Assembly (NCBI GenBank): GCA_024234875.1
Contig: JACKNM010000002.1
Location: forward strand, 124,001-188,000
DNA: 64,000 nucleotides
Origin: Ectothiorhodospiraceae bacterium
GTDB taxonomy: Bacteria > Pseudomonadota > Gammaproteobacteria > HK1
Direction: 5' to 3'
Position numbers and translations under genes: made by a program. The notes under the pieces were generated by a model. That model ran no database searches and was not told where the DNA came from. It worked only from the letters and a program-made list of their open reading frames with translations. Positions 49,101-57,493 of this stretch are shown here, piece by piece. Positions within the stretch are counted from its first letter, which is position 1, and every line of letters begins with the position of its first letter.

Positions 49101-49502
49101 GAGGTGATGGTCCCGAACCGAAGCCTGATCACCAGCGAGGTGACCAACTGGACCCGGGGCGACACCGTCAACCGGGTGGTGATCCAGATCGGCGTGGCCT
49201 ACGGTAGCGACGTGGATCAGGTGTTCGAGGTGCTGGAGCGGATCGCCAGGGCGCAGCCCGAGGTGCTCACCGAGCCCCCACCGTCGGTGCTGTTCGTGAA
49301 CCACGGCGAGAGCTCGCTCGACTTCGAGGTGCGCGTCTTCGTGCCATCGCCGGCGGAGATGATGCGGGTGAGGAACAACATCAACAAGCAGCTCAATCGC
49401 GAGTTGACCGAGCTCGGCATCGAGATCCCGTTCCCGCAGCGCGACCTCCACATCCGCTCCGGGCTCGAGTCACTGGTCAAGGCGGCACAGGCCGCGCAAT
49501 GA
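46113..49502 (+). CDS. mscK: Full-length MscK/KefA-type mechanosensitive channel
   Basis: A 1129-residue channel, the same size as E. coli MscK. A Sec signal (about 1-34) precedes a long periplasmic coiled-coil region (about 60-480) of charged helices. About eight membrane segments follow from residue 530. The MscS-type pore helix (GLGFGLQEIVSNFVSGLILL, about 935-955) and its RPGDIV beta domain end the protein. It opens under membrane tension to release osmolytes. No strong Shine-Dalgarno precedes ATG 46113. It is the first gene of a likely unit with the small PPOX-like gene 13 bp downstream. Confidence 0.9.
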   Translation: MSRRDTAVTRPACIVLALWLTTGALSTVGPPASAQEATTATSQALAPDRAEDMREAIRAELATLPEEVAEGSPGARLKAALQRQEVLVDEYVKLLASRESYRERAEQAEGRLAAATAARDQLTARPPQPDQQPPTKERLVALEKALDTDRTALATLRADSASAESRLQAGLEADTAAARERAAEAQKRVPLLEVALKDAADDTARRQAQVELTSAQYEQQVAAAAVETLAAEAAFLRASEPALAVEIEVAEQRVAALEAQFTTVAEALQVELEREQRQAEAALASKERAVERAETPHDKFIAQWEAELARSLASSGEVNATVVPLKKDVAEQEKRLAAEKDELTSLRNLISRSGTTGNAGDRISRTLQQVKRRRGVIGRTLQVGQQRQVAGLRERRFQVEDTLISLAEPFADLRDELAGQLEGSERQAFVTRANEVATEARSTLRDERVVLGEAIALGSQLQNLLAQRLDTLNALERFIRSRAFWLRDGKPVGPSAFAQLPREQLRLRSWLSELTSPQTRARLADALGDTADVIYGLLLFPVLPVFLFWARQRVRAITRRINDRVVSEGKRPMLLVTTMFTGLVSAALLPAYFLLASRLVSAAGLPDNIGGVLTTALNQIGLFLFLWFLSRSFFHRRGIAEVQFGLSRAAANDFYHAVRWLLLGYLVWLTPWQILLAPPFGFESLPRALYLLFLITALLGVRSLVRPTSAFVQSRLAPVTGTWIERNWRGISNLVVGLGVVVILLDLVGYRYASREIGVSCLLSLAILIALPALHHACIVAIRGLDHRRIVPVTEELTGETEADQQAVRGRVERFFKVLFVATGVVSLAAVWGIDQQALQTLDEVHVYTLRGAGDANEFVTGGDLARCVLILVVMFWLLRMIPGVYEYAVFPRLKVDAGVKYALLTITRYGVFVIGVFLALAEIHLDLGRLGWLMAAIGVGLGFGLQEIVSNFVSGLILLIERPVRPGDIVSVGGMTGTVQRINIRATTILNFDRQEVMVPNRSLITSEVTNWTRGDTVNRVVIQIGVAYGSDVDQVFEVLERIARAQPEVLTEPPPSVLFVNHGESSLDFEVRVFVPSPAEMMRVRNNINKQLNRELTELGIEIPFPQRDLHIRSGLESLVKAAQAAQ

Positions 49503-49515
49503 ATCGGAGCGGAGC

Positions 49516-49935
49516 ATGATCGAGCCCCTCGTCGCGCCCACCCATGTCGACCTGCTCGAGCAAGGCGGCATCGCGGTGCTCAGCACGATCGGGCGGGGTG
49601 GCGACATCCAGTCCTCGGTGATCTGGTTCGACCATCACCAGGGGCTGATTCGAGTCAACACCACCGAGACATCGGTCAAGGCGCGGAACCTCGCGCGCGA
49701 TCCGCGAGCCACGGTGGTGGTGCTCGACCTCACGAACACGGACCGTTACCTCACGCTTCGATGCACCCTCGAGCGCGCGGAGCGCGAGGGTGCGATCGAG
49801 CATCTCGATCGGCTCACCCGGGCGAACATGGACGCCGACCGATGGTACGGGGGCGCGGTCGCCGACGATCCCGAGGAGCGGGCGCGCAGGGTCATTCTCT
49901 GCCTGCGCCCACAGCGGGTCTACGTCGCGTCGTGA
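49516..49935 (+). CDS. Small pyridoxamine-phosphate-oxidase-fold (PPOX/F420-type) protein
   Basis: A 139-residue split-barrel protein. IAVLSTIGRGGDIQSSVIWF near residue 20, VKARNLARDPRATVVVLD and a C-terminal RPQRVYVAS strand match the TIGR03618-type F420- or FMN-dependent group. The ATG follows CGGAGCGGAGC, 13 bp after mscK. Cofactor unknown: in Proteobacteria FMN or haem binding is likelier than F420, though some alphaproteobacteria make F420. The functional link to the channel is unclear. Confidence 0.78.
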   Translation: MIEPLVAPTHVDLLEQGGIAVLSTIGRGGDIQSSVIWFDHHQGLIRVNTTETSVKARNLARDPRATVVVLDLTNTDRYLTLRCTLERAEREGAIEHLDRLTRANMDADRWYGGAVADDPEERARRVILCLRPQRVYVAS

Positions 49936-49993
49936 GCGGCCGCGCGGGCGCGCCGCCACGTCACCGCCGCGCCGACGAGCCCACCCGGGCGTG

Positions 49994-50770
49994 TCAGCCG
50001 AGGCCCTCGAGCCCGCTGTCGATGCTGATCGCCTGCCCGGTGATGCGGCTGCCGACGGGCGAGCAGAGGTAGAGAATCATCGAGGCGATGTCGCGTGCGG
50101 AGACGAACTGACGCAGCGAGGTGATGGACACCATCTCGTCGCGCATCTGGTTCTCGGAGATTCCGCGGGTGGCCGCCTGGCCCTTGATGACACGGTCGAT
50201 GCGGTCACCCTCGACCGGCCCCGGCTGGATGCAGTTGCAGCGGATCCCGTCCGGGCCGTACTCGAGCGCGGTGGTCCGGGTGAGGCCGACGATCGCCCAC
50301 TTCGCGGACACGTAGGGGCTGCGGAACTTGAAGCCGAACTTGCCGGCGGCCGACGACAGATTGACGATGCTCCCGCCACCGGACTTGCGCAACCGCGGCA
50401 CCGCGTGCTGGGTGCACAGGAACGCGCTGGTCAGGTTGATGTCGAGACAGGCGCGCCAGGCGTCGAGCTCGACCTCGTGAATCGGGGCGGTCGGCCCCGA
50501 GCTGCCGGCATTGTTGACCATGATGTCGAGGCCGCCGAGGAACGCGTCGGCGCGCTCGAAGAGGGTCGCCAAGGCCGCCGGGTCGCTGACGTCGGCGACC
50601 ATGCCGTCGAGATTCGGGATCTCGGTGCGCGCGCGCTCCACGCCGTCGGCGTCGATGTCGCACATGAAGACCTTCGCGCCCGCGCGCGAGAACAGCTCCG
50701 CGGTCTCGCGACCGATACCCGCCGCCGCCGCGGTGATGATTGCTCGCTTGCCCTTCAGATCGATTTCCAT
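49994..50770 (-). CDS. Short-chain dehydrogenase/reductase (SDR), glucose-dehydrogenase-type
   Basis: A 258-residue classical SDR. The cofactor motif TAAAAGIGRE replaces the usual TGxxxGIG Gly with Ala at its second position. CDIDADG shows an NAD-preferring Asp. NNAGSSG, SSAAGKFG and YVSAKWA supply the catalytic Asn, Ser, Tyr and Lys. The C-terminus is GQAISIDSGLEG. ATG 50770 follows GAGGAGCTGTC. It lies 145 bp after the arylsulfotransferase gene in the same direction. Substrate unknown. Confidence 0.87.
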   Translation of the reverse strand: MEIDLKGKRAIITAAAAGIGRETAELFSRAGAKVFMCDIDADGVERARTEIPNLDGMVADVSDPAALATLFERADAFLGGLDIMVNNAGSSGPTAPIHEVELDAWRACLDINLTSAFLCTQHAVPRLRKSGGGSIVNLSSAAGKFGFKFRSPYVSAKWAIVGLTRTTALEYGPDGIRCNCIQPGPVEGDRIDRVIKGQAATRGISENQMRDEMVSITSLRQFVSARDIASMILYLCSPVGSRITGQAISIDSGLEGLG

Positions 50771-50829
50771 GACAGCTCCTCGGAGACGGGGGTGCGGCAT
50801 GTGCCGCCGCGCCTGAGCGCGCGGACGAC

Positions 50830-50835
50830 ACTATA
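50830..50835 (-). promoter_or_regulatory. Possible -10 element of the SDR gene
   Basis: TATAGT on the minus strand lies about 60 bp before the SDR ATG, inside the 145-bp gap after the arylsulfotransferase gene. No -35 of the TTGNNN type is found at 16-18 bp spacing. Confidence 0.25.
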
Positions 50836-50915
50836 GCCATCGCCGACGGCGCCAGCACCTGTGCGTTCGTGGCCCGATCGCGGATCGCATCCGTGCGACC
50901 GCTCACGCGTACCCG

Positions 50916-52718
50916 TCAGGGCTCGTACAACGAGCGCATCCGGAAGCTCCGCCCGGCGAGCGCAGCCCAGGTGTTGTAGAAGACCCCCGGTCCGCTCGGA
51001 TGGAGCTCGACCGATTGGCTGTATCCCCCGGGCCCCGGGTCGATGGCGCCGACGTTGACGTGGAGATTGCCGTTGCGCAGGACTTGCGCACTGCCGACGA
51101 AGGGCGCGAAGTGCCCGAGGTCGAGATTCAGCACCGGCTCGACGGTCATCGCCTGCTCGTCGATCGCGAGCACCTGCCCGCGGCTGTTGCCGCCGCCCAG
51201 GGCCTGGACACGCATGTTCCCGTTGTCGAACACGCTGAGCAGTCCGCCGTCGAGGCGCGCGTCGTGCTGGTGCGAGAACTCGGGCCACGGGTCGTCCGAG
51301 ACGAACGTGAAGTCACCCTCGCGCCCGAGCCGCCACACGACCGCCCCGCTACCGGCACCGTCGCGGTAGTCGACCTTGACCACCCAGTCCTGATGGCGCA
51401 GCGACACCACGAGGTTGCCGTCGTCCGGCGTGTAGTGCAGGGAGTTGCCGTGGGTCCAGTCGTTGCCTTCCGGGGCGATGGTGATCAGACACCCGGCGGA
51501 GCCGTCGGCCAGGCACCGGCTGTCGCCGAGCGCCTTGCGGCTCTGGTCGAGATGGTCGAACGCGCTCCAGGTCCACACCACGTCCCAATTCGTGTCGAGC
51601 ACGAGGATCGCATCGCCGACGACCGGAACCAGACCGGGGCCCTGAACGTCCTCGAGGAAGCGCTCCACGTAGGTCAGCACCGCGGTGCGACCGTCGGGCA
51701 GGCGGACCGCGTCGTGATGGAACGAGTTGATCGGGTCGCGCCCACTGGCAGCGAGCTTGAAGTTGATGGCGACCGGGTTCGTCTCCCGAATCGTGTTCCC
51801 GACCAGATCGATCTCGCGCAGCACCTGGCTCTGCGCCGCGCGGTCGGAGTCGATGACCAGGAAGGTTCCACCTCGAACCGGCCGCAGCAAGGTCGCCTGG
51901 CTGTCGCCGCCGCGCCCGGGGGACTCGTGGTACCAGACCACGGCACCGAGCACGTCGGTCGCCACCAGCGTGTTGATGCTCGGTCCGAACAGCGAGGTCA
52001 GCACCACCGGCTGCTCGAGGCTCATGTAGATGTTCGCCCCGGTATGACCCCACGCGGGCAGCGCCGACTCGAGCGCGACCGGACCGGTCCCGAACCCGAG
52101 CTCGACGCCGCGCGACACGACGGCGCCATCGAGGTGCTCGTGCTGCATCATGTATCCGGCGGTCGGCCACATTCCGCCGACCAGGAAGCCATTGGACCTC
52201 TCACCACACCGTTGCCAGCCGGTGCGCTGCCAGGCGGCGCCGGTGACGGCGAGGCGGTAACGGACGCGTACGTATCCGGTGATGCAGGGCGGCACACTGT
52301 ACAGGGCGACGAGCGGGTGCGTGGTGGCGACGACGCGAGCCGAGCTCGTGGCGATCGCGCCGACCTGAAACCCGGCGGTCGCCTGGCCGGTCTCGTTGCT
52401 CGAGAGATCCAGGGCGATTGCGCGGAACACGTAGTCGCCCTCGACCTGCGGCATCCAACGCAATGTCGGATCGCGGATGATGTCACGCACCATCTGCCAT
52501 GTGCCGTCGGGTCGCAGGACCTCGAAGCGCACGAGCGTGGTGTCGGGCGTCGCACCGGTGGTGGTGACGCTCCAGTCGACCGTGGTTCCGACCGGCTGCC
52601 CCGAAGGCACCGACGGCACGAGCGCCACCTCGAAGCCCGCCGCAGGAATGGTCGCGGTGGCGGTCGCGAGCGCGGCCACCAGCGCCACAGACGTGGCGAA
52701 TGCGTGATTGCGTGACAT
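50916..52718 (-). CDS. Exported arylsulfotransferase (ASST)-like protein
   Basis: A 600-residue exported protein. The Sec signal spans about 1-28 (ending TATIPAAG). About 130 residues form an N-terminal beta domain. The remainder is a six-bladed propeller-like core with catalytic-type His motifs SFHHDAVRLPDG near residue 335, NDWTHGNSLHY near 430 and EFSHQHDARL near 495. The best-known ASST transfers sulfate between phenols in the periplasm without PAPS. Four Cys residues could form disulfides. ATG 52718 is chosen because GAGGGGGACGGTG precedes it; ATG 52733 has no such site. Eukaryote-like variants of the fold have other roles. Confidence 0.78.
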   Translation of the reverse strand: MSRNHAFATSVALVAALATATATIPAAGFEVALVPSVPSGQPVGTTVDWSVTTTGATPDTTLVRFEVLRPDGTWQMVRDIIRDPTLRWMPQVEGDYVFRAIALDLSSNETGQATAGFQVGAIATSSARVVATTHPLVALYSVPPCITGYVRVRYRLAVTGAAWQRTGWQRCGERSNGFLVGGMWPTAGYMMQHEHLDGAVVSRGVELGFGTGPVALESALPAWGHTGANIYMSLEQPVVLTSLFGPSINTLVATDVLGAVVWYHESPGRGGDSQATLLRPVRGGTFLVIDSDRAAQSQVLREIDLVGNTIRETNPVAINFKLAASGRDPINSFHHDAVRLPDGRTAVLTYVERFLEDVQGPGLVPVVGDAILVLDTNWDVVWTWSAFDHLDQSRKALGDSRCLADGSAGCLITIAPEGNDWTHGNSLHYTPDDGNLVVSLRHQDWVVKVDYRDGAGSGAVVWRLGREGDFTFVSDDPWPEFSHQHDARLDGGLLSVFDNGNMRVQALGGGNSRGQVLAIDEQAMTVEPVLNLDLGHFAPFVGSAQVLRNGNLHVNVGAIDPGPGGYSQSVELHPSGPGVFYNTWAALAGRSFRMRSLYEP

Positions 52719-52935
52719 CACCGTCCCCCTCATCGGCGGGAACGTCGATGCGAATGCTATTCCTTCATCGCTCGTCGCCCGCGAAGCCCGAAGGCGATCC
52801 GTCGCACAGGTGCTCCGACTCTGCCGTCGATCCCGGGTGAGCTCAACCTCGGACTTCTACGGATGTGGCGCCGCCGGTGACGGCCCTCCTCCCGCCGTCG
52901 CCGACATGGTCCGCCGCCGGGCGACCGACTCCAGC

Positions 52936-54546
52936 TCAGACCCCTATGGCGACGCCGTCGTGACCGGGGTCGGCGCCGCCGTCGAGCGTGCCGTCGTCCG
53001 CCACGCGAATCCCGTGCACCGCCGCGATGCCGAAGGTCGCGTAGTTGCGCACCACCTCGTACCCCTGTGATTGCAGCTCGCGGTCCACCTGGCGCGGGAT
53101 TCGATTGGTGACGTCGATGAGATCGCTGGTGGCCGAGAACCGCGGCGCGCTCACCGCCTCGGTCATCGTCATGCCGTGGTCGAGCACGTTCAGGATCGCC
53201 TGCATCACCCCCATCGCGATCTGGGTCCCACCGGGTGCTCCGATGGCGAGACGCAGGCGCCCGTCGCGAAAGGCGAGCGTCGGGCACAACGAGCTGAACC
53301 GCGCCTTGCCCGGCGCGATCGAGCCCGCGCGTCCGGGCCGCGGATCGAATACCGCCATGCAGCCGTTGTACATGAAGCCGAGACCATCGGTGATGACCCC
53401 CGACGGCATGCCGAGCGAATGGGTCATGGTGACCGCGTTACCGGCGGCGTCGATGACCGCCACGTGCGTGGTGTGCGGCGACTCCCCCATCCCGATGCGA
53501 GGCACGTGGTGCTTGATGCCGGTACGGATCCGGCCCGCCACCTCCGCCGCGTAAGCCTTGTCGGTCAGCCGGCCGACGGGCACGTCGTGGAAGTCCGGGT
53601 CGCCGACGTGGGCGTCCTTGTCGGCGGTCGCGACCTTCATCGCCTCGCAGACGATTCGAACGTACTCGGTGGTGTTGTGACCGATGGAGGCCAGATCGAA
53701 GCACTCGAGGATGTTCATCATCTCCGCGACCATGATGCCGCCACCCGGGGGATGGTTGGTCGCCAGATCGTGCCCGCGATAGGTGAACCGCAGCGGCTCG
53801 CGACGCGTGGTGCGATAGGTCGCGAGATCCTCGTACGACAACAGGCCGCCGTTGGCCTCGAAATCGGCCGCGATGCGCTCCGCGATCGCGCCGCGGTAGA
53901 AGACGTCCGGCCCGTCGGCCGCGATACGCGCGAGCGTCGTGGCCAGGTCCGGATTCGACACCCGCTCGCCGACCTGCTTCACGCTGCCGTCGGCGTTGAA
54001 GTAGATGTCGCGCCCGGTGCGTGAGAATCGCAGGCGGTCGGTGACCGGCACCCGACCGAAGTTGCTCCCCGACGTCCACCAGTAGTGCACGTGCGGGCGG
54101 ACCACGAACCCGGCCCTGGCCTCCTCCACCGCCGGCCGGCAGATCTCGCCCCAGTCGAGGGTGCCGAGCTCCGACACCGCCTCGTGATAGGCCTTGAGAC
54201 TTCCGGGGACGGTGACCGACTGGTAACCGAGATCGTTCACGTTGCCGCGCAGCACGAAGCCGAAACCGTCACGGGTCTCGCCCTCGACGAGGTCCTGCCA
54301 CATCTCGGGGGTGGCTCGCGACGGCGTCCGGCCGTGGAAGTCGATGCAGGTATGGATGCCACGCTCGGGCATGTAGATCTGGCACGAGCCGAAGCCGGCG
54401 ATGCCGCACATCTGCGGATCGACGACGCCCTGGACCAGGGCCGCGGTGATGGCGGCATCGACCGCGTTCCCGCCGCGCCGCAGCACGAGTGCACCCGCCT
54501 CCGCGGCCTCCGGCTGCGCGGCAACGATCATCGACTGGTGTCTCAC
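52936..54546 (-). CDS. ggt: Gamma-glutamyltransferase family protein without signal peptide
   Basis: A 536-residue Ntn hydrolase. The predicted autocleavage nucleophile is Thr359 in SPHTTHVAV, splitting a large and a small subunit. GGGNAVDAA-type motif RRGGNAVDAAITA near residue 24 and GAPGGTQI near 450 are family hallmarks. The GTG start at 54546 has GGAGAGATCGCC upstream. Unlike E. coli Ggt, no signal peptide is present, so the enzyme is probably cytoplasmic. It could act on gamma-glutamyl amides or glutaryl-type compounds. The arylsulfotransferase gene lies 217 bp downstream. Confidence 0.88.
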   Translation of the reverse strand: MRHQSMIVAAQPEAAEAGALVLRRGGNAVDAAITAALVQGVVDPQMCGIAGFGSCQIYMPERGIHTCIDFHGRTPSRATPEMWQDLVEGETRDGFGFVLRGNVNDLGYQSVTVPGSLKAYHEAVSELGTLDWGEICRPAVEEARAGFVVRPHVHYWWTSGSNFGRVPVTDRLRFSRTGRDIYFNADGSVKQVGERVSNPDLATTLARIAADGPDVFYRGAIAERIAADFEANGGLLSYEDLATYRTTRREPLRFTYRGHDLATNHPPGGGIMVAEMMNILECFDLASIGHNTTEYVRIVCEAMKVATADKDAHVGDPDFHDVPVGRLTDKAYAAEVAGRIRTGIKHHVPRIGMGESPHTTHVAVIDAAGNAVTMTHSLGMPSGVITDGLGFMYNGCMAVFDPRPGRAGSIAPGKARFSSLCPTLAFRDGRLRLAIGAPGGTQIAMGVMQAILNVLDHGMTMTEAVSAPRFSATSDLIDVTNRIPRQVDRELQSQGYEVVRNYATFGIAAVHGIRVADDGTLDGGADPGHDGVAIGV

Positions 54547-54700
54547 GGCGATCTCTCCGTCGTCTGGCGATGCGCGAAGCCTATCAGGTCCGCGGCGTCG
54601 TCTCGCGAGCGCCGAAGGCGCTCACGCGCTGCGACCCACGCGACGGCTCCGATAGAATCGGCCATCGCGCCGACGAGCGCCGTGGTGGGAGGGATGGACG

Positions 54701-55747
54701 ATGCGCGGAGTGGTATTTCTCGGCAACCGCCGGCTCGAGCTGATGGAGTTCGAGGATCCGAGCCCCGGGCCGCGCGAGGTGGTGCTGGAGATCAAGGCCT
54801 CGGGCATGTGCGGAAGCGACCTCCACCGCTACCGGGCCGCCCCGGGCCCGAGCAACGCCGGTGGGGTGCGGCGCGCCGCCGGACCGGTCATCGCCGGCCA
54901 CGAGCCGTGTGGCGTGGTGGTGGCGGTCGGCGCGGGGGTGAGCGAGCGCGAGGCCCGCGTCGGCCAACGGGTGATGGATCACCACTACGGCGGCTGCGGC
55001 ACCTGCAAGCATTGCGCGAGCGGCTGGGCACAGATGTGCCTCGACGGCACCACCGTGTTCGGGTCGGCGGCGAACGGGGCGCACGCACCGTACATGAAGG
55101 TTCCGGTGTCGACACTGGTGCCGTTACCGGAGTCGCTGTCGTTCGAGGTCGGCGCCGCGATCTCGTGTGGCACCGGAACCGCCTTCGGCGCACTGCGTCG
55201 ACTCGATCTCCGTGGTGACGAGACCATCGCGATCTTCGGCCAGGGCCCGGTCGGCCTCTCCGCCACCCAGCTCGCGGCGGCGATGGGTGCTCGCGTGATC
55301 GCGCTGGACATCTCCGCGGAGCGGCGCGCGTTGGCCAAGACCTTCGGCGCCGACGTGGTCGTCGATCCGTTGGCCGACGATCCGGTCGCCGCGATTCGCG
55401 ACCTCACCCACGGCGAGGGAGTCCACAAGTCGATGGACTGCTCGTCGAGCCCTGACGCCCGCGCCGCCGCCGTCCGCGCGGTACGGACCTGGGGTATCGC
55501 CTGCTACGTCGGCGAGGGCGGGAACGTGACCCTCGACGTCAGCCCGGACATGCTGCGCCGTCAGGTCACCATCGTCGGCTCGTGGACGTTCTCCAAGAAC
55601 GGCCAGGCCGACTGCGCGGAGTTCGTGGCCGACCGCGGCATCGCGGTCGAGCGCCTGTTCACCCATCGCTGGACGCTCGACCAGGCTCGCGAGGCATACG
55701 AGCTGTTCGACACCCAGACCACCGGCAAGGGCGTGTTCGTGATGTGA
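54701..55747 (+). CDS. Zinc-dependent medium-chain alcohol dehydrogenase
   Basis: A 348-residue MDR protein. Catalytic zinc ligands are Cys37 in GMCGSDL and the GHE motif near residue 66. Structural zinc is bound by the CGTCKHC...C cluster near residue 100. The NAD(P) motif is FGQGPVGLSATQ near residue 180. It is close to threonine or sorbitol dehydrogenase-type enzymes. ATG follows GGGAGGGATGGACG. It is divergent from ggt (154 bp). A strong hairpin ends the transcript. Substrate unknown. Confidence 0.88.
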   Translation: MRGVVFLGNRRLELMEFEDPSPGPREVVLEIKASGMCGSDLHRYRAAPGPSNAGGVRRAAGPVIAGHEPCGVVVAVGAGVSEREARVGQRVMDHHYGGCGTCKHCASGWAQMCLDGTTVFGSAANGAHAPYMKVPVSTLVPLPESLSFEVGAAISCGTGTAFGALRRLDLRGDETIAIFGQGPVGLSATQLAAAMGARVIALDISAERRALAKTFGADVVVDPLADDPVAAIRDLTHGEGVHKSMDCSSSPDARAAAVRAVRTWGIACYVGEGGNVTLDVSPDMLRRQVTIVGSWTFSKNGQADCAEFVADRGIAVERLFTHRWTLDQAREAYELFDTQTTGKGVFVM

Positions 55748-55757
55748 CCGCACGACG

Positions 55758-55799
55758 GCCGGGGACGGGCACCACCTCATGGCGGCGCCCGCCCCCGGC
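55758..55799. terminator. Bidirectional terminator-like hairpin between ADH and GMC C
   Basis: 13-bp stem with one A-C mismatch (55758-55770 with 55787-55799, 16-nt loop) in the 56-bp gap between two convergent genes. It can fold in either transcript. No T-run, so Rho-assisted or attenuator activity is likely. Confidence 0.6.
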
Positions 55800-55803
55800 A
55801 GGC

Positions 55804-57405
55804 TCAGCGATGGTCCTCGCGAATGAGGTCGGCCGCCTTCTCGCCGATCATGATGCACGCGGCGTTGGTGTTGCCCGAGACCATGGTCGGCATGATCGAG
55901 CCGTCGGCGATGCGCAGGCGCTCCATCCCGTGCACCCGCAGCCGCTCGTCGACCACCGCACGCTCACCCGGCCCCATCCGACAGGTGCCGATGGGGTGAT
56001 AGGCGGTCTGCGAGTTGGCGCGGATGTAGTCCAGGATCTCGTCGTCGGTCCGGACCTCGTCGCCGGGCGCGACCTCGCACTCGCGAATGCCGTCCAGCGC
56101 CTTCGCGCGTCCGAGCTGGCGCACCAGCCGCACGCCGTCGATCATCACCCGTCGATCGATCGCATCGGACAGGAAGTTGAAGTGAATCGCCGGCTTGTCG
56201 CGGGGATCGGCGGAGCGGATGTGGATCGACCCGAGACTCTCCGGCCGCAGCTGGTAGCTGGTCATGGTGAATCCCGGCCAGTCCTGCAGCGATCGCGTGG
56301 CCACGTCCTTCACCACGTAGGGGACGATGTGCATCTGGATGTCCGGCGTCTCGAGCTCGGGCCGGGTTCGCAGGAACGCGAGCAGCGGCGCCGAGGGCAT
56401 GGCGAGGAAGCCGCGCCGGGTGAAGGCGTAGCGCAGCACCTGCATCGCCCGGCCGATGCCCTGCATCCGCTCGTTGTACGAGAGCCCGGGCTGGTTGATG
56501 CGCCAGGTGGTGCGCGCGTTGATGTGATCGCGCAGGTGCTCGCCGACGCCCGGTAGCGCGTGCCGGACCTCGATGCCGTGCTTGCCCAGGACGCCCGGGT
56601 CACCGATGCCGGAGAGCTCGAGGAGCTGCGGGCTCGCGACTGCGCCCGCGCAGACGATCACCTCGGCGCGCGCACGCGCCTCGCGCTCGGTGTCGCCCTG
56701 CCGATAGACCACCCCCACGCAGCGCTTGCCCTCCAGCACCAGCCGACTGGCCTGCGCATTGGTCTCGATCGAGAGGTTCGGACGCGACCGCGCGGCGGCG
56801 AGATAGGTGCGCGCGACGCTCGACCGCTTGCCGTTCTCGATCGTGGTCTGGGTGCGGACCACGCCCTCCTGCGAGGCGCCGTTGTAGTCGGGATTGGCCG
56901 GCAGGCCGAGCTCGCGCGCGGCGGCGAAGACCGCATCGTAGAGCGGGCTCTGGTCGTACGACTCACAGACGTTGATCGGACCGTCCCGCCCACGACTCGG
57001 GTCGGTGCCGTGCTCGTAGCGCTCCAGCCGACGGAACAGCGGCTCGACGTCGTCGAAGCTCCAGCCGCGATTCCCGAGCTGCCCCCAGGTGTCGTAGTCG
57101 AGCTGCTGGCCGCGGACGTAGACGAGCCCGTTGATCGCGCTCGACCCGCCGAGCAGCTTGCCGCGCGGCACCGGGATGCGGCGGTCGCGGGTGCCCGGCT
57201 CCGGCTCGGACTCGTACAGCCAGTTCGCGGCCGGATTGGCGATCAGCAACCCGAAGCTCGCGGGCAGGAAGCTGAACGGGTGGCTCGGTGCGCCTGCCTC
57301 GAGCAGCAGCACTCGGTTGCTCGGGTTCTCGCTCAGCCGGGTAGCGACGACCGCGCCGGCGGAACCGGCGCCGACGACGACGAAGTCGAACTCAGTTGCG
57401 CTCAT
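55804..57405 (-). CDS. GMC-family FAD oxidoreductase (choline-dehydrogenase-like) C
   Basis: A 533-residue flavoprotein very similar to the one at 23353-24942. FAD motif VGAGSAGAVVATRL lies at residues 10-23, signature 1 is RGKLLGGSSAINGLVYVRG, signature 2 is CAGAVASPQLLELSGIG, and the active-site segments are TAYHPIGTCRMG and SGNTNAACIMIGEKAA. ATG 57405 is preceded by AGGAGCAGCGC. It lies 88 bp downstream of an aminotransferase gene with a hairpin between. Alcohol or amino-alcohol oxidation feeding the aminotransferase is plausible. Confidence 0.9.
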   Translation of the reverse strand: MSATEFDFVVVGAGSAGAVVATRLSENPSNRVLLLEAGAPSHPFSFLPASFGLLIANPAANWLYESEPEPGTRDRRIPVPRGKLLGGSSAINGLVYVRGQQLDYDTWGQLGNRGWSFDDVEPLFRRLERYEHGTDPSRGRDGPINVCESYDQSPLYDAVFAAARELGLPANPDYNGASQEGVVRTQTTIENGKRSSVARTYLAAARSRPNLSIETNAQASRLVLEGKRCVGVVYRQGDTEREARARAEVIVCAGAVASPQLLELSGIGDPGVLGKHGIEVRHALPGVGEHLRDHINARTTWRINQPGLSYNERMQGIGRAMQVLRYAFTRRGFLAMPSAPLLAFLRTRPELETPDIQMHIVPYVVKDVATRSLQDWPGFTMTSYQLRPESLGSIHIRSADPRDKPAIHFNFLSDAIDRRVMIDGVRLVRQLGRAKALDGIRECEVAPGDEVRTDDEILDYIRANSQTAYHPIGTCRMGPGERAVVDERLRVHGMERLRIADGSIMPTMVSGNTNAACIMIGEKAADLIREDHR

Positions 57406-57441
57406 GCGCTGCTCCTGGACCGGAATGATGCGTGTCGGAAT

Positions 57442-57486
57442 GCGGCTCGGCACGCGACGAGCCCGGGCCCGCCGCGTGCCGACCGC
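57442..57486 (-). promoter_or_regulatory. Intercistronic hairpin between aminotransferase and GMC C genes
   Basis: A 10-bp stem (57447-57456 with 57473-57482) extended by 4 more bp after a 1-nt bulge, 16-nt loop. It lies in the 88-bp gap 8 bp after the aminotransferase stop. No T-run on the minus strand. It may attenuate or stabilise. Confidence 0.5.
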
Positions 57487-57493
57487 GCGAAGG

